IMG/VR virus record: IMGVR_UViG_3300044846_001112
Coordinates: 1-33,873 of that record
Direction: 5' to 3' (one strand)
Source of the DNA: a virus
DNA length: 33,873 bases
This document shows positions 5,827 to 11,752 of this stretch, piece by piece. The stretch's first letter is position 1. Each line of letters starts with the position of its first letter. Below the pieces are notes generated by a model. It had not been told where the DNA came from. It was given only the letters and a program-made list of their open reading frames with translations, and searched no databases. The translations under genes were made by a program, and so were the position numbers.

Positions 5827-6239
5827 TTTGGGTTAAACATCCAACTAGCTGCTTCATCCATGCGTGGCATAAGCTTTTTAGGCTTTGTATTGCCATGTGC
5901 TTGCTCCCTGTATTTCTTTTGTAGTTCACGCTGAGGAATAGGCGGTAGTTCAGGTGCATCAGGTAGGTCACCAGTTGCGTAAAACGACTTAGGTTTGTGC
6001 CTTGGCGTTCTTTCGTAATGGTGAATGTAAATCTTCTTGGCATCTCTTAGCTGGGTAATGTACCTAGCAATAAAAACCACGCTAACACCTAAAAAATCAG
6101 CCATTTCTGTGCGAGTCATAGGTGTGATTGCAAGTTGCTCCAATAGCTTTTTTTGTAAAAGTTCTTTTCTATTCATAATTGAAGGTGGGGTTACTCGCTG
6201 CACTAACGCTAGAGTCGGTAGCCTGTTTGCAGTCAGCAT
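5823..6239 (-). CDS. Winged-helix DNA-binding protein
   Basis: The frame encodes 138 residues from the ATG at 6239, with AAGGGG about nine bases upstream. An internal ATG at 6176 (117 residues, opening MNRKELLQKKLLEQL) is also plausible and gives a more typical N-terminus for a helix-turn-helix protein, though I see no good ribosome site for it. The core is MTRTEMADFLGVSVVFIARY followed by ITQLRDAKKIYIHHYERTP, a clear HTH with a wing. A proline-rich linker and a basic tail follow. It is probably a transcription or replication regulator of the early block. Confidence 0.75.
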   Translation of the reverse strand: MLTANRLPTLALVQRVTPPSIMNRKELLQKKLLEQLAITPMTRTEMADFLGVSVVFIARYITQLRDAKKIYIHHYERTPRHKPKSFYATGDLPDAPELPPIPQRELQKKYREQAHGNTKPKKLMPRMDEAASWMFNPK

Positions 6240-6258
6240 CCGCTTTCACCCCTTAATC

Positions 6259-6408
6259 TTAATAACAGTTAGTTGTGCAATTTCCACCATAACAACAGGT
6301 CGTGCAAGTTACAAACTTACCGCCTGAGTTGATTGTATGGGTAGAACAATTAGCGTAAACCAATGTTGTTGAAGCTGCTAACCATAATCCAATAAGTAAT
6401 TTCTTCAT
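6259..6408 (-). CDS. Secreted cysteine-rich peptide (49 residues)
   Basis: The ATG at 6408 is preceded by a perfect AAGGAG with five-base spacing. Residues 1-19 are a textbook signal peptide (MKKLLIGLWLAASTTLVYA). The mature 30-residue peptide has six cysteines: NCSTHTINSGGKFVTC, then TTCCYGG, NC and TNCY. The even cysteine count and extreme compactness suggest a disulfide-stabilised periplasmic peptide. It lies between the SSB-like and the HTH gene. I know of no function; superinfection exclusion or envelope modification are possible roles. Confidence 0.7.
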   Translation of the reverse strand: MKKLLIGLWLAASTTLVYANCSTHTINSGGKFVTCTTCCYGGNCTTNCY

Positions 6409-6417
6409 ATTCACTCC

Positions 6418-7059
6418 TTAAAAGGGCATATCATCATCTTTTAAATCGGCTAACGCAGTAGAGATAGCTTGGTTGGCTTCTTCTTCTCCGTTAGTTCCAC
6501 GCCATTCAGCAGACTTCTTGATGATGTCCTTAAGTCCGTCTGAAAGACTGTCAAACTTAGCTTGATCAAAAGCATCTAGGCTAAATATGAGCAGTTCGTT
6601 TACGCCAGTAGGCTCAGGCAACTTCTTCAATGCTGCTGGCACTTGGCTTAGTCCTGACAAATTAGCGTATGTTTTGCCTTCACGGTCATTGTGAGTGACA
6701 TTACACATAGCAAACTTGCCTAACAATACATTTAGGTCAAAACCTAACAATTCTTCAGCTGTGAACTTTTTGCCACGCCATGATTCCAAGTCTTTGCGTA
6801 GGGTAGATTGCTCACCCAAAGACATGGTGTAGCGTTTAGAAATCATTAATGGCTTGCCATCGTTGGTCGTTAGTGCTTGACCATCGTTATCTTCGCCATG
6901 TAGCTCAAAGCTAAACATCAGCTTGCGTTGCATTTTGATAGCACCTTGCCATTCAACTTTCTGAGTGCCAAGGTCTAGGATTCTGTATAAACGCCCAAGG
7001 TGTGATCCTGATGGCGGTAGTTTAAAAGTGGATTCTGTTCGGTTTTCTCTGATAATCAT
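6418..7059 (-). CDS. Phage single-stranded DNA-binding-like protein
   Basis: The protein has 213 residues. The body looks like an OB-type beta domain (LGRLYRILDLGTQKVEWQGA, then KLMFSFELHG and RYTMSLGEQSTLRKDLESWR), as in phage single-stranded DNA-binding/DUF669-like proteins that accompany exonucleases. The last residues, ADLKDDDMPF, closely copy the acidic tip of bacterial SSB (DDDIPF), which docks host repair and replication proteins. Its start overlaps the previous stop (TAATG). It likely coats DNA during replication or exonuclease-driven recombination. Confidence 0.75.
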   Translation of the reverse strand: MIIRENRTESTFKLPPSGSHLGRLYRILDLGTQKVEWQGAIKMQRKLMFSFELHGEDNDGQALTTNDGKPLMISKRYTMSLGEQSTLRKDLESWRGKKFTAEELLGFDLNVLLGKFAMCNVTHNDREGKTYANLSGLSQVPAALKKLPEPTGVNELLIFSLDAFDQAKFDSLSDGLKDIIKKSAEWRGTNGEEEANQAISTALADLKDDDMPF

Positions 7060-7265
7060 TAAATTACTCCTTGTTTACGGAAAATAGATGCCCAGTCCTC
7101 AAATATTGGGGATAGTTTTGACTTTGGTTTGGAAGGTTTACCACACGCCCAACGAATGATAGAAACATCATCATCGGATAAGAAATCACCAGCTTCCATG
7201 CGTTCCAAAGCTAGTTCTAGGCGTTCTTCTTGCTGTTGCATAGCAACAAATTCTTCGTGGTTCAT
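7059..7265 (-). CDS. Hypothetical early protein, first gene of the leftward operon
   Basis: The protein has 68 residues from the ATG at 7265, preceded by AAAGGAG. A GTG at 7283 is in frame but lies inside the operator, so I reject it. The protein has an N-terminal amphipathic helix (EEFVAMQQQEERLELALERM), an acidic EAGDFLSDDDVSII and a basic KPSKPKSK segment. The family is unrecognised. As the first gene behind a strong promoter it would be expressed early. Confidence 0.7.
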   Translation of the reverse strand: MNHEEFVAMQQQEERLELALERMEAGDFLSDDDVSIIRWACGKPSKPKSKLSPIFEDWASIFRKQGVI

Positions 7266-7281
7266 ATTTACTCCTTTTCTC

Positions 7282-7297
7282 ACTGCGACATTGCAGT
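7282..7297 (-). promoter_or_regulatory. Operator-like inverted repeat, copy 2
   Basis: ACTGC-GACATT-GCAGT has the same arms and 6-base spacing as the element at 4561-4576. It starts six bases after the -10 hexamer of the leftward promoter, the same distance as in copy 1. A protein bound here would block initiation of the leftward early transcript. The nearest candidate binder is the Cro-like protein encoded at 7377-7604. Confidence 0.65.
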
Positions 7298-7303
7298 AGT
7301 TAC

Positions 7304-7332
7304 ATATTAAGCATACTAAAACACTATGTCAA
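7304..7332 (-). promoter_or_regulatory. Strong leftward early promoter
   Basis: On the minus strand, a perfect -35 hexamer TTGACA (7332-7327) is followed, after exactly 17 bases, by TAATAT (7309-7304). The operator-like repeat overlaps the expected start point. It should drive the SSB-like, peptide, HTH and exonuclease genes. Confidence 0.75.
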
Positions 7333-7338
7333 TACCCT

Positions 7339-7366
7339 TTGCAAAATATATTTTTTAGACTATACT
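7339..7366 (+). promoter_or_regulatory. Rightward promoter for the Cro-like gene
   Basis: TTGCAA (7339-7344) and TATACT (7361-7366) are 16 bases apart. The -35 elements of this and the leftward promoter are only six bases from each other, so the two polymerases would compete. The -10 ends ten bases before the ATG at 7377, which predicts an mRNA with almost no leader. Confidence 0.65.
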
Positions 7367-7376
7367 GGGCTTAATT

Positions 7377-7604
7377 ATGAAATTAACTGACTCACAAATT
7401 GTAGACCTTTTAGGTGGCACAACTGCCGTTGCCAAGCTATGCAAAGTAAGCCCACCAGCCGTTGCTCAATGGAAAACTAAAGGTATTCCATACGACAAAA
7501 TGGTGTTTTTGGGTGCTGAATTGGAGCAGAAAAGCTGTGGCTTGATGAGCAGAAAAACGATGTTTCCTAAAGTTTATAAATTTATTTGGCCTGAACTGGA
7601 ATAA
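7377..7604 (+). CDS. Cro/YdaS-like regulator
   Basis: The protein has 75 residues. MKLTDSQIVDLLGGTTAVAK is followed by LCKVSPPAVAQWKTKGIPYD, which has the Cro/YdaS helix-turn-helix spacing (helix 2 GGTTAVAKLCK, turn, recognition helix SPPAVAQWKTKG). The rest is short, with no peptidase or dimerisation domain as in CI. There is no Shine-Dalgarno and the promoter predicts a near-leaderless message, as known for lambda cI from PRM. It sits at a divergent promoter pair, the classical place for an early switch. With no integrase present it more likely times early gene shut-off than lysogeny. Confidence 0.8.
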   Translation: MKLTDSQIVDLLGGTTAVAKLCKVSPPAVAQWKTKGIPYDKMVFLGAELEQKSCGLMSRKTMFPKVYKFIWPELE

Positions 7605-7615
7605 TACGGTATGAT
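7586..7615 (+). promoter_or_regulatory. Candidate promoter for the structured RNA / replication gene
   Basis: TTGGCC (7586-7591) and TATGAT (7610-7615) are separated by 18 bases and overlap the end of the Cro-like gene. A start about seven bases later would begin the RNA at roughly 7622, just before its first pairing segment. The -35 is imperfect, so the call is moderate. Confidence 0.4.
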
Positions 7616-7621
7616 TTGCAC

Positions 7622-7739
7622 ATCTCTTGTCAGGGGATTAAACTTAGTGTGGCTTCACATGATACTCAGTAGGTTGCTAAGACCTATCCTGACAGACCCC
7701 TTAAAAAAGGGTTGGGTATCAGGTGAAGCCATTTTTTTT
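7622..7739 (+). ncRNA. Structured leader or small RNA ending in a terminator
   Basis: The closing stem pairs GGCTTCAC (7651-7658) with GTGAAGCC (7723-7730) and, past a 2x2 bulge, GATACTCA (7661-7668) with 7713-7720. Inside are two hairpins: TAGGT/ACCTA (7670-7686) and CCCTT/AAGGG (7698-7711). Eight T residues follow (7732-7739). The 5' segment TGTCAGG (7628-7634) can also pair with CCTGACA (7688-7694), giving a pseudoknot or a competing fold. The next bases are the ribosome site and ATG of the replication gene, so this may be an attenuator, a riboregulator or a free small RNA. I do not recognise a known family. Confidence 0.6.
7651..7739 (+). terminator. Intrinsic terminator formed by the leader RNA
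   Basis: A long, mostly paired stem enclosing two sub-hairpins ends in GTGAAGCC, then A and eight T. It is unusual in that two inner hairpins are enclosed and the 3' arm lies directly before the Shine-Dalgarno of the replication gene. Efficient termination here would cut off that gene unless polymerase reads through. Confidence 0.6.
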
Positions 7740-7749
7740 GAAGGCTTTT

Positions 7750-8466
7750 ATGAAACTGATTCCTAAAAATTGGGACAACTTTCAGCATTACAAACATCGT
7801 TCCCCACCTTGGATAAAACTTCACAAAAACTTGCTTGATGACATGGCATATCAACGCTTGCCTGTTGCTAGCAAAGCTCTAGCACCGATGCTTTGGTTGC
7901 TAGCAAGTGAATCGCATGACGGAGTTATCCACAGGACACCTGAAGAAATAGCGTTTAGGCTTAGAATGACTGAAAAAGAGGTCATTAGTGCCATTAAACC
8001 TTTGATTGATAACGGCTTTTTTATTGAAGATAGCAATATGCTAGCAACAAGCTTGCAAGGTGCTACTACAGAGACAGAGAAGAGACAGAGTAGAGTAGAG
8101 ACAGAGAAAGAGACAGAGACACCTAGCGGTGTTACTGAGTCTGTTTTTAAAGACTACTTAGAAGTTCGCAAAACCAAAAAAGCCAAATGGTCTGAAACTG
8201 CACTCAAAGGTTTAATCCGAGAATCTGAAAAGGCTGGGATTTCACTACAAGATGCTATGGAGCTCTGCTGTGCTAGAGGTTGGGTTGGTTTCAAGGCTGA
8301 ATGGATTAAAGACCAACAGCCTACAAACAACGACAAAGCTTGGATGTTTAGCGATGCTGGTATTGTTGCCAAAGCTTCCGAACTTGGCATACATAGCATT
8401 GGCCTTTCATACAAAGAACTCAAAGACAAATGCTTGCTGATAATGGCTAAAAAGGCGATGGCATGA
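7750..8466 (+). CDS. DnaD/DnaT-like phage replication protein
   Basis: I chose the ATG at 7750 (238 residues) with GAAGG five bases upstream; an upstream in-frame GTG at 7723 lies within the terminator stem. The N-terminal winged-helix region runs from FQHYKHRSPPWIKLHKNLLD to SHDGVIHRTPEEIAFRLRMT and IKPLIDNGFFI, as in phage replication initiators that recruit the host helicase. A threonine/glutamate linker (TETEKRQSRVETEKETET) encoded by iteron-like repeats joins it to a helical C-terminal domain ending in KAWMFSDAGIVAKASELGI. The gene ends in ATGA overlap with the next. It likely starts replication with the host DnaB machinery. Confidence 0.75.
   Translation: MKLIPKNWDNFQHYKHRSPPWIKLHKNLLDDMAYQRLPVASKALAPMLWLLASESHDGVIHRTPEEIAFRLRMTEKEVISAIKPLIDNGFFIEDSNMLATSLQGATTETEKRQSRVETEKETETPSGVTESVFKDYLEVRKTKKAKWSETALKGLIRESEKAGISLQDAMELCCARGWVGFKAEWIKDQQPTNNDKAWMFSDAGIVAKASELGIHSIGLSYKELKDKCLLIMAKKAMA
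8070..8118 (+). repeat. Four iteron-like direct repeats inside the replication gene
   Basis: The decamer AGAGACAGAG occurs exactly at 8070-8079, 8081-8090, 8097-8106 and 8109-8118, at intervals of 11, 16 and 12 bases. The block is a purine-only strand apart from C and T spacers. Lambdoid phages often place their origin as iterons within the initiator gene, so this is a candidate origin; it could also simply encode the TE-rich linker. Confidence 0.5.
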
Positions 8467-8612
8467 AATACCACATATTTGACGAAAACAACGACAGAAT
8501 GCGTATTGTCAGCAGTCTTTGGGAAGCTAAACACATCACTAGTTTGCGTGATGGTTGGACTTTTATCAGAATCAAAGCACCTAAAATTGTTTATGAGGAT
8601 GCCCCATTTTGA
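8463..8612 (+). CDS. Small hypothetical protein (49 residues)
   Basis: The gene fills the gap between the replication and methyltransferase genes with ATGA at its start and TTGA at its end. The product opens MKYHIFDENNDRMRIVSSLW and continues EAKHITSLRDGWTFIRIK. This order of a strand, E-A, then a 'DGWTF' strand is typical of small phage proteins that sit beside replication genes. It has no known function. Perfect coupling at both ends and no internal stop support it. Confidence 0.65.
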   Translation: MKYHIFDENNDRMRIVSSLWEAKHITSLRDGWTFIRIKAPKIVYEDAPF

Positions 8613-9832
8613 ATTATTTAAGCGTTTGCTCTGGCATTGAAGCTGCTACTGTTGCTTGGGATGGTATGGGTTGGAATCCCTTAGCTTTTAGCGAAATAGA
8701 GAAATTTCCTAGTGAAGTTTTAAAACATCATTACCCTACAGTCCCAAATTTTGGGGACATGACTAAATTTAAGGAGTGGGACTTTGGAACAAATAGATTG
8801 GATTTACTCGTTGGCGGAACACCCTGTCAATCATTCTCAGTCGCTGGACTCAGAAAAGGACTTGATGACCCAAGGGGAAACCTTGCCCTTACCTATGCTG
8901 CAATTCTTGACAAGTTTAGACCCAAGTGGTGCATTTGGGAAAATGTGCCGGGTGTCCTCAGTTCAAACAAAGGAAGGGATTTTGGATCCTTCCTTGGGGC
9001 GTTGGTTGAACTCGGCTATGGGTTCAGCTACAGGGTGCTTGATGCTCAACACTTCGGAGTCGCACAGCGAAGAAGAAGAGTGTTTGTTGTCGGACATCTT
9101 GGAGATTGGAAGCCTACCGCAAAAGTTCTTTTTGAGTCCCAAAGCTTGTCAGGGGATACTAAAAAGAGCAGACAGGAGAGGAAAGAAGTTACCGGATATG
9201 TTGAAAGCAGCTTTGGACAGTACCGTGAGGACAGCATTGCTGGAACAACCAAAGCAAGCGGTGGAGTCTTAGGTGGTGGTAGCGAAACTTTTTTGGCTAT
9301 CCCAATACATTCACAAGCCATGCAATCAACCGGTGGCGGTAAAAATAGAAACGATGACGGCAAAGGAAATGGTCTTGGGGTTGGCAAGAATGGTGACCCA
9401 ATGAATACATTAACTACCGCTAATGTTCATGCAGTTGCCCATGCTTTCAAGGTTCGTGGTGGTTGCGAAGGTGGTGGCAAAGGCTATCTTGGTCAAGATG
9501 AAAAAGCTTTTACTTTGTCTACAGTTCAGGATCAACAAATAGCAGTTGGTTTTGATGCCTACAATAGTTCTGTAACTGGCAACATATCCAAAACTTTAGA
9601 TACAGGCTGTGATTATCACCATGTCCCCAATGTTTATTCTCAAACTATGGCGGTTCGTAGACTTACCCCTGTTGAATGCGAAAGATTGCAAGGTTTTCCT
9701 GACAATTACACCAATATCAAAGAAAATTGCCCTGACGGCCCAAGATACAAGGCTTTGGGTAATTCAATGGCAGTTCCTGTAATGAGATGGATTGGCAACA
9801 GAATACAAATGGTAGAAGATGGACTTATTTGA
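8609..9832 (+). CDS. DNA cytosine C5 methyltransferase, solitary
   Basis: The protein has 407 residues from a TTG start overlapping the previous TGA; GAGGA lies nine bases upstream. The start must be here because motif I (LSVCSGIEAATVAW) begins at once. Motif IV holds the catalytic Cys (GGTPCQSFSVAG, C73), motif VI is WENVPG, motif VIII is QRRRRVFVVG, and motifs IX-X include RRLTPVECERLQGFPDNY and YKALGNSMAVPV. The region between (about 180-330) is a glycine/histidine-rich target-recognition stretch. It transfers methyl groups from SAM to cytosine C5. No restriction endonuclease lies nearby, so protection of phage DNA is the likely role. Confidence 0.93.
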   Translation: MNYLSVCSGIEAATVAWDGMGWNPLAFSEIEKFPSEVLKHHYPTVPNFGDMTKFKEWDFGTNRLDLLVGGTPCQSFSVAGLRKGLDDPRGNLALTYAAILDKFRPKWCIWENVPGVLSSNKGRDFGSFLGALVELGYGFSYRVLDAQHFGVAQRRRRVFVVGHLGDWKPTAKVLFESQSLSGDTKKSRQERKEVTGYVESSFGQYREDSIAGTTKASGGVLGGGSETFLAIPIHSQAMQSTGGGKNRNDDGKGNGLGVGKNGDPMNTLTTANVHAVAHAFKVRGGCEGGGKGYLGQDEKAFTLSTVQDQQIAVGFDAYNSSVTGNISKTLDTGCDYHHVPNVYSQTMAVRRLTPVECERLQGFPDNYTNIKENCPDGPRYKALGNSMAVPVMRWIGNRIQMVEDGLI

Positions 9833-10028
9833 TGACAAAAACTCCGAACAATACAGGCACGAATGCGAAGTCAGGCAACTCATCCAATGGCGTAAAGAAT
9901 GGGGTTTGCAAAGATTTCAAAGATATTTGGAAACTTATGGATTTAGTAACCGAATTGCAAAACTCAGAACGGACATTGCAGACCAATGGGCAAAAGGTAA
10001 CAGAGGAAAAAAAGGAGAGTGGCGATGA
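9819..10028 (+). CDS. Small conserved phage protein
   Basis: The protein has 69 residues and overlaps the methyltransferase end by 14 bases. The sequence SEQYRHECEVRQLIQWRKEW and the later RIAKLRTDIADQWAKGNRGK match a short conserved family often found after phage methyltransferase or replication genes (H-E-C-E-V-R, then a helix and a basic tail). Its role is unknown. Its stop overlaps the next ATG as ATGA. Another frame is open across the same bases but lacks this recognisable pattern. Confidence 0.75.
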   Translation: MDLFDDKNSEQYRHECEVRQLIQWRKEWGLQRFQRYLETYGFSNRIAKLRTDIADQWAKGNRGKKGEWR

Positions 10029-10360
10029 AAGATATTGATCCAAACGCTTGCATAGACTTTATATTTGAAAAAGCACCTGAATTTGCCAAGGCAAAAGCGG
10101 TATTGGCTGACTTAGAAAACGCCAAAAGCTCAATCAAAGCGGACTTGATGAAAGCCAGTAATGAAACTACCATTGCTGGTCAGGAGCGTGAAGCATACTC
10201 AAGCCCACAATATAAACAACATTGCAAAGCCATCGGCATAGCTACCCACGAAGTAGAAATGCTCAAGCTGCACATAAAATGTGCTGAATTACGCTGGGAA
10301 ACATGGCGAACCCAGCAAGCCAACGACAGACAATTTGACAAAATGATAAGGAATAACTGA
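10025..10360 (+). CDS. Conserved helical phage protein
   Basis: The protein has 111 residues from the ATG at 10025, seven bases after AGGAG; a GTG two codons earlier is less likely. The protein is almost entirely helical, with KAKAVLADLENAKSSIKADL and HEVEMLKLHIKCAELRWETW. Proteins with the pattern 'A-x-A-x-x-x-Y-L-E-E/A-x-x-x-K-x-x-x-A-x-L' that end in W-R are common in phage recombination or replication blocks with no assigned role. Its coupling to both neighbours fits that operon. Confidence 0.7.
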   Translation: MKDIDPNACIDFIFEKAPEFAKAKAVLADLENAKSSIKADLMKASNETTIAGQEREAYSSPQYKQHCKAIGIATHEVEMLKLHIKCAELRWETWRTQQANDRQFDKMIRNN

Positions 10361-10581
10361 TGAACGAAACTCTCAACAGGGCGATTAACTTTGCCGTTAA
10401 AAACACCAAATACATTGATTTTGCTGAAACATTGCTAGAAATCAAACGAACAACTAGGGCATACGAAGAAGCAACCCTCAAAAAAGATTGGGATGGTGCA
10501 TACGATATCAGCATAGCGTTGGTAGACCTAACGCATGACCTAGAAGATATTGCTCGTCAGATGCTAAATGACCAAAAGTGA
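10360..10581 (+). CDS. Hypothetical helical protein
   Basis: The protein has 73 residues and begins in a TGATG overlap with the previous gene. It is a set of amphipathic helices (MNETLNRAINFAVKNTKYID, then TTRAYEEATLKKDWDGAYDI and DLTHDLEDIARQML), with no motif I recognise. It overlaps the Ref-like nuclease gene by 14 bases, so it is probably co-translated with it. Confidence 0.65.
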   Translation: MNETLNRAINFAVKNTKYIDFAETLLEIKRTTRAYEEATLKKDWDGAYDISIALVDLTHDLEDIARQMLNDQK

Positions 10582-10843
10582 AAAAGAACACTACTCCAAA
10601 GTCGCAAGACTTGGATGTATCCTATGCTATCACTTGGGCCACCGAGGGACAGAGTGCGAAATTCACCACATTAGACGATTTGGCGGTAAAAGAGCTAATG
10701 CACCAGTTATCGGACTTTGCCCTGAACACCACCGAGGAAATACAGGTGTTCATGGTCTTGGAGCAAAAGGGTTTGAAAAACATTATCAAATTGGACAAGA
10801 AGATTTGCTTGAAATGACGGAGAAACTGCTTGCTAATTCTTAA
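10568..10843 (+). CDS. Ref-like HNH nuclease (RecA-dependent type)
   Basis: The protein has 91 residues. A treble-clef zinc-binding core is visible: G-C-I-L-C-Y near the N-terminus, then CEIHHIRR and LCPEHHRG, followed by GVHGLGAKGFEKHY. The order C-x-x-C, H-H-x-R, L-C-P-x-H-H, G-V-H-G is that of the small Ref/RecA-dependent nuclease family in phages. In phage P1 the homologue cuts DNA with RecA filaments and boosts recombination. Here it is coupled to RusA, suggesting a recombination or junction-processing unit. The frame shared with 10578-10817 is a shadow. Confidence 0.8.
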   Translation: MTKSEKEHYSKVARLGCILCYHLGHRGTECEIHHIRRFGGKRANAPVIGLCPEHHRGNTGVHGLGAKGFEKHYQIGQEDLLEMTEKLLANS

Positions 10844-11198
10844 TTTACCCTTACCCCCATCGGTCAATACCTATTGGCGAGCTAATGGCAAAAGACGATT
10901 TATTTCCAAAGAAGGTATGCTTTTTAGGGAAAATGTCATTGACTACTGCATTGAAAACAAAGTGCCTAGTTTTGGCGATAAACGCCTACAGTTTCAAGTT
11001 ACCCTATACCCTAGGGATAAGCGTATCCAAGACATAGATAATCGCATTAAAGCCCTTTTTGACGCATTAGAAGGTTGGGCTTATGATTCTGATTCACAGA
11101 TAGATGTTTTGATAGTACAAAGAGGTGAAATCCGCAAAGGCGGTGGCTGCCTAGTAATGATTGATGAAATAAATGAACCACGACAAGACCAGCGGTGA
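10830..11198 (+). CDS. rusA: RusA-family Holliday junction resolvase
   Basis: The protein has 122 residues starting with TTG, which has a good GGAG seven bases upstream and overlaps the previous gene by 14 bases. It opens LILNLPLPPSVNTYWRANGK, the universal RusA beginning. The catalytic acidic cluster follows (KRIQDIDNRIKALFDALEGW), and a further Asp pair is in YDSDSQID. RusA cuts four-way DNA junctions and commonly replaces other resolvases in phages that resolve replication or packaging intermediates. Length and motif order are normal for the family. Confidence 0.92.
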   Translation: MLILNLPLPPSVNTYWRANGKRRFISKEGMLFRENVIDYCIENKVPSFGDKRLQFQVTLYPRDKRIQDIDNRIKALFDALEGWAYDSDSQIDVLIVQRGEIRKGGGCLVMIDEINEPRQDQR

Positions 11199-11331
11199 CA
11201 GAACCTTGCAAGAATGCTCAAACTGTAAATTACGAAAAGCCAAAGAATTTGGCAGATATGTTCCTTTTAACCAAGGTATGAATCAAAAATGGGTGTGTGG
11301 CTATTGCTACGAGAAAAGAAACAGGCGATAA
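11173..11331 (+). CDS. Small CxxC zinc-ribbon-like protein (52 residues)
   Basis: The gene overlaps the end of RusA in another frame by 26 bases. The product MNHDKTSGDRTLQECSNCKL continues RKAKEFGRYVPFNQGM and ends CGYCYEKRNRR. Two CxxC pairs about 27 residues apart make a zinc ribbon likely, and the arginine-rich ends suggest nucleic-acid contact. Small zinc proteins of this type are common in phage replication blocks. Its start has only a weak ribosome site, so translation may be coupled to RusA. Confidence 0.6.
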   Translation: MNHDKTSGDRTLQECSNCKLRKAKEFGRYVPFNQGMNQKWVCGYCYEKRNRR

Positions 11332-11393
11332 TGGTCTAACGAGAGTGATATTTGGGGAAATCCGTGGAAAGTACCCATTTTTTTGGAGATGCT

Positions 11394-11750
11394 ATGAAAG
11401 AGTGTGCTTTATTTACCCTAACGCTGTTGCATAGTGCTACCAATGCACACTTGATGCACTTCAAAACTCGCTCTTACTCAGAACACAAAGCTTTACGCCA
11501 GTATTACGATGGCATTGTTGATTTGGTGGACACCTTAGTTGAAAGCTATCAAGGCTTGTACGGCATAGTTGAAGACTATCCAAATGTCTATCATTCACCA
11601 AAAGACCCCATCAAGTATTTTGAATCTTTGCAACGCTTTGTAAAAGATGCTCGCCAAGACTTGCCACAAGACTCAGAATTGCAAAATGTGATTGACGAAA
11701 TCGCTGATTTAATCAATTCAACAACCTATAAACTTAAATTTTTGGGGTAA
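11394..11750 (+). CDS. Dps/ferritin-like phage protein, DUF5856-like
   Basis: The ATG at 11394 (118 residues) has GGAG five bases upstream; the frame is open to a TTG at 11352. The protein is helical: MKECALFTLTLLHSATNAHL, MHFKTRSYSEHKALRQYYDG, then VDLVDTLVESYQGLYGIV. The pattern H-S-A-x-x-A-H-x-x-H-x-x-T-x-S-x-x-x-H-x-A-x-x-x-Y-Y-x-x-x-x-x-x-D-x-x-x-E-x-x-x-G resembles the iron-site surroundings of Dps-type proteins and a family of phage proteins of unknown function (DUF5856). A DNA- or iron-binding role is possible. Confidence 0.6.
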   Translation: MKECALFTLTLLHSATNAHLMHFKTRSYSEHKALRQYYDGIVDLVDTLVESYQGLYGIVEDYPNVYHSPKDPIKYFESLQRFVKDARQDLPQDSELQNVIDEIADLINSTTYKLKFLG

Positions 11751-11752
11751 TC

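Noticed and set aside
7723-7749. Upstream GTG start for the replication protein
   Set aside because: It falls in the 3' arm of the terminator stem and lacks a ribosome site; the ATG at 7750 has GAAGG five bases before it.
8784-9272. 162-codon frame inside the C5 methyltransferase
   Set aside because: It overlaps conserved catalytic motifs of the methyltransferase and shows no recognisable pattern of its own.
9787-10038. Alternative frame over the small gene after the methyltransferase
   Set aside because: The 69-residue frame has the conserved HECEVR pattern and fits the ATGA coupling; the alternative has neither.
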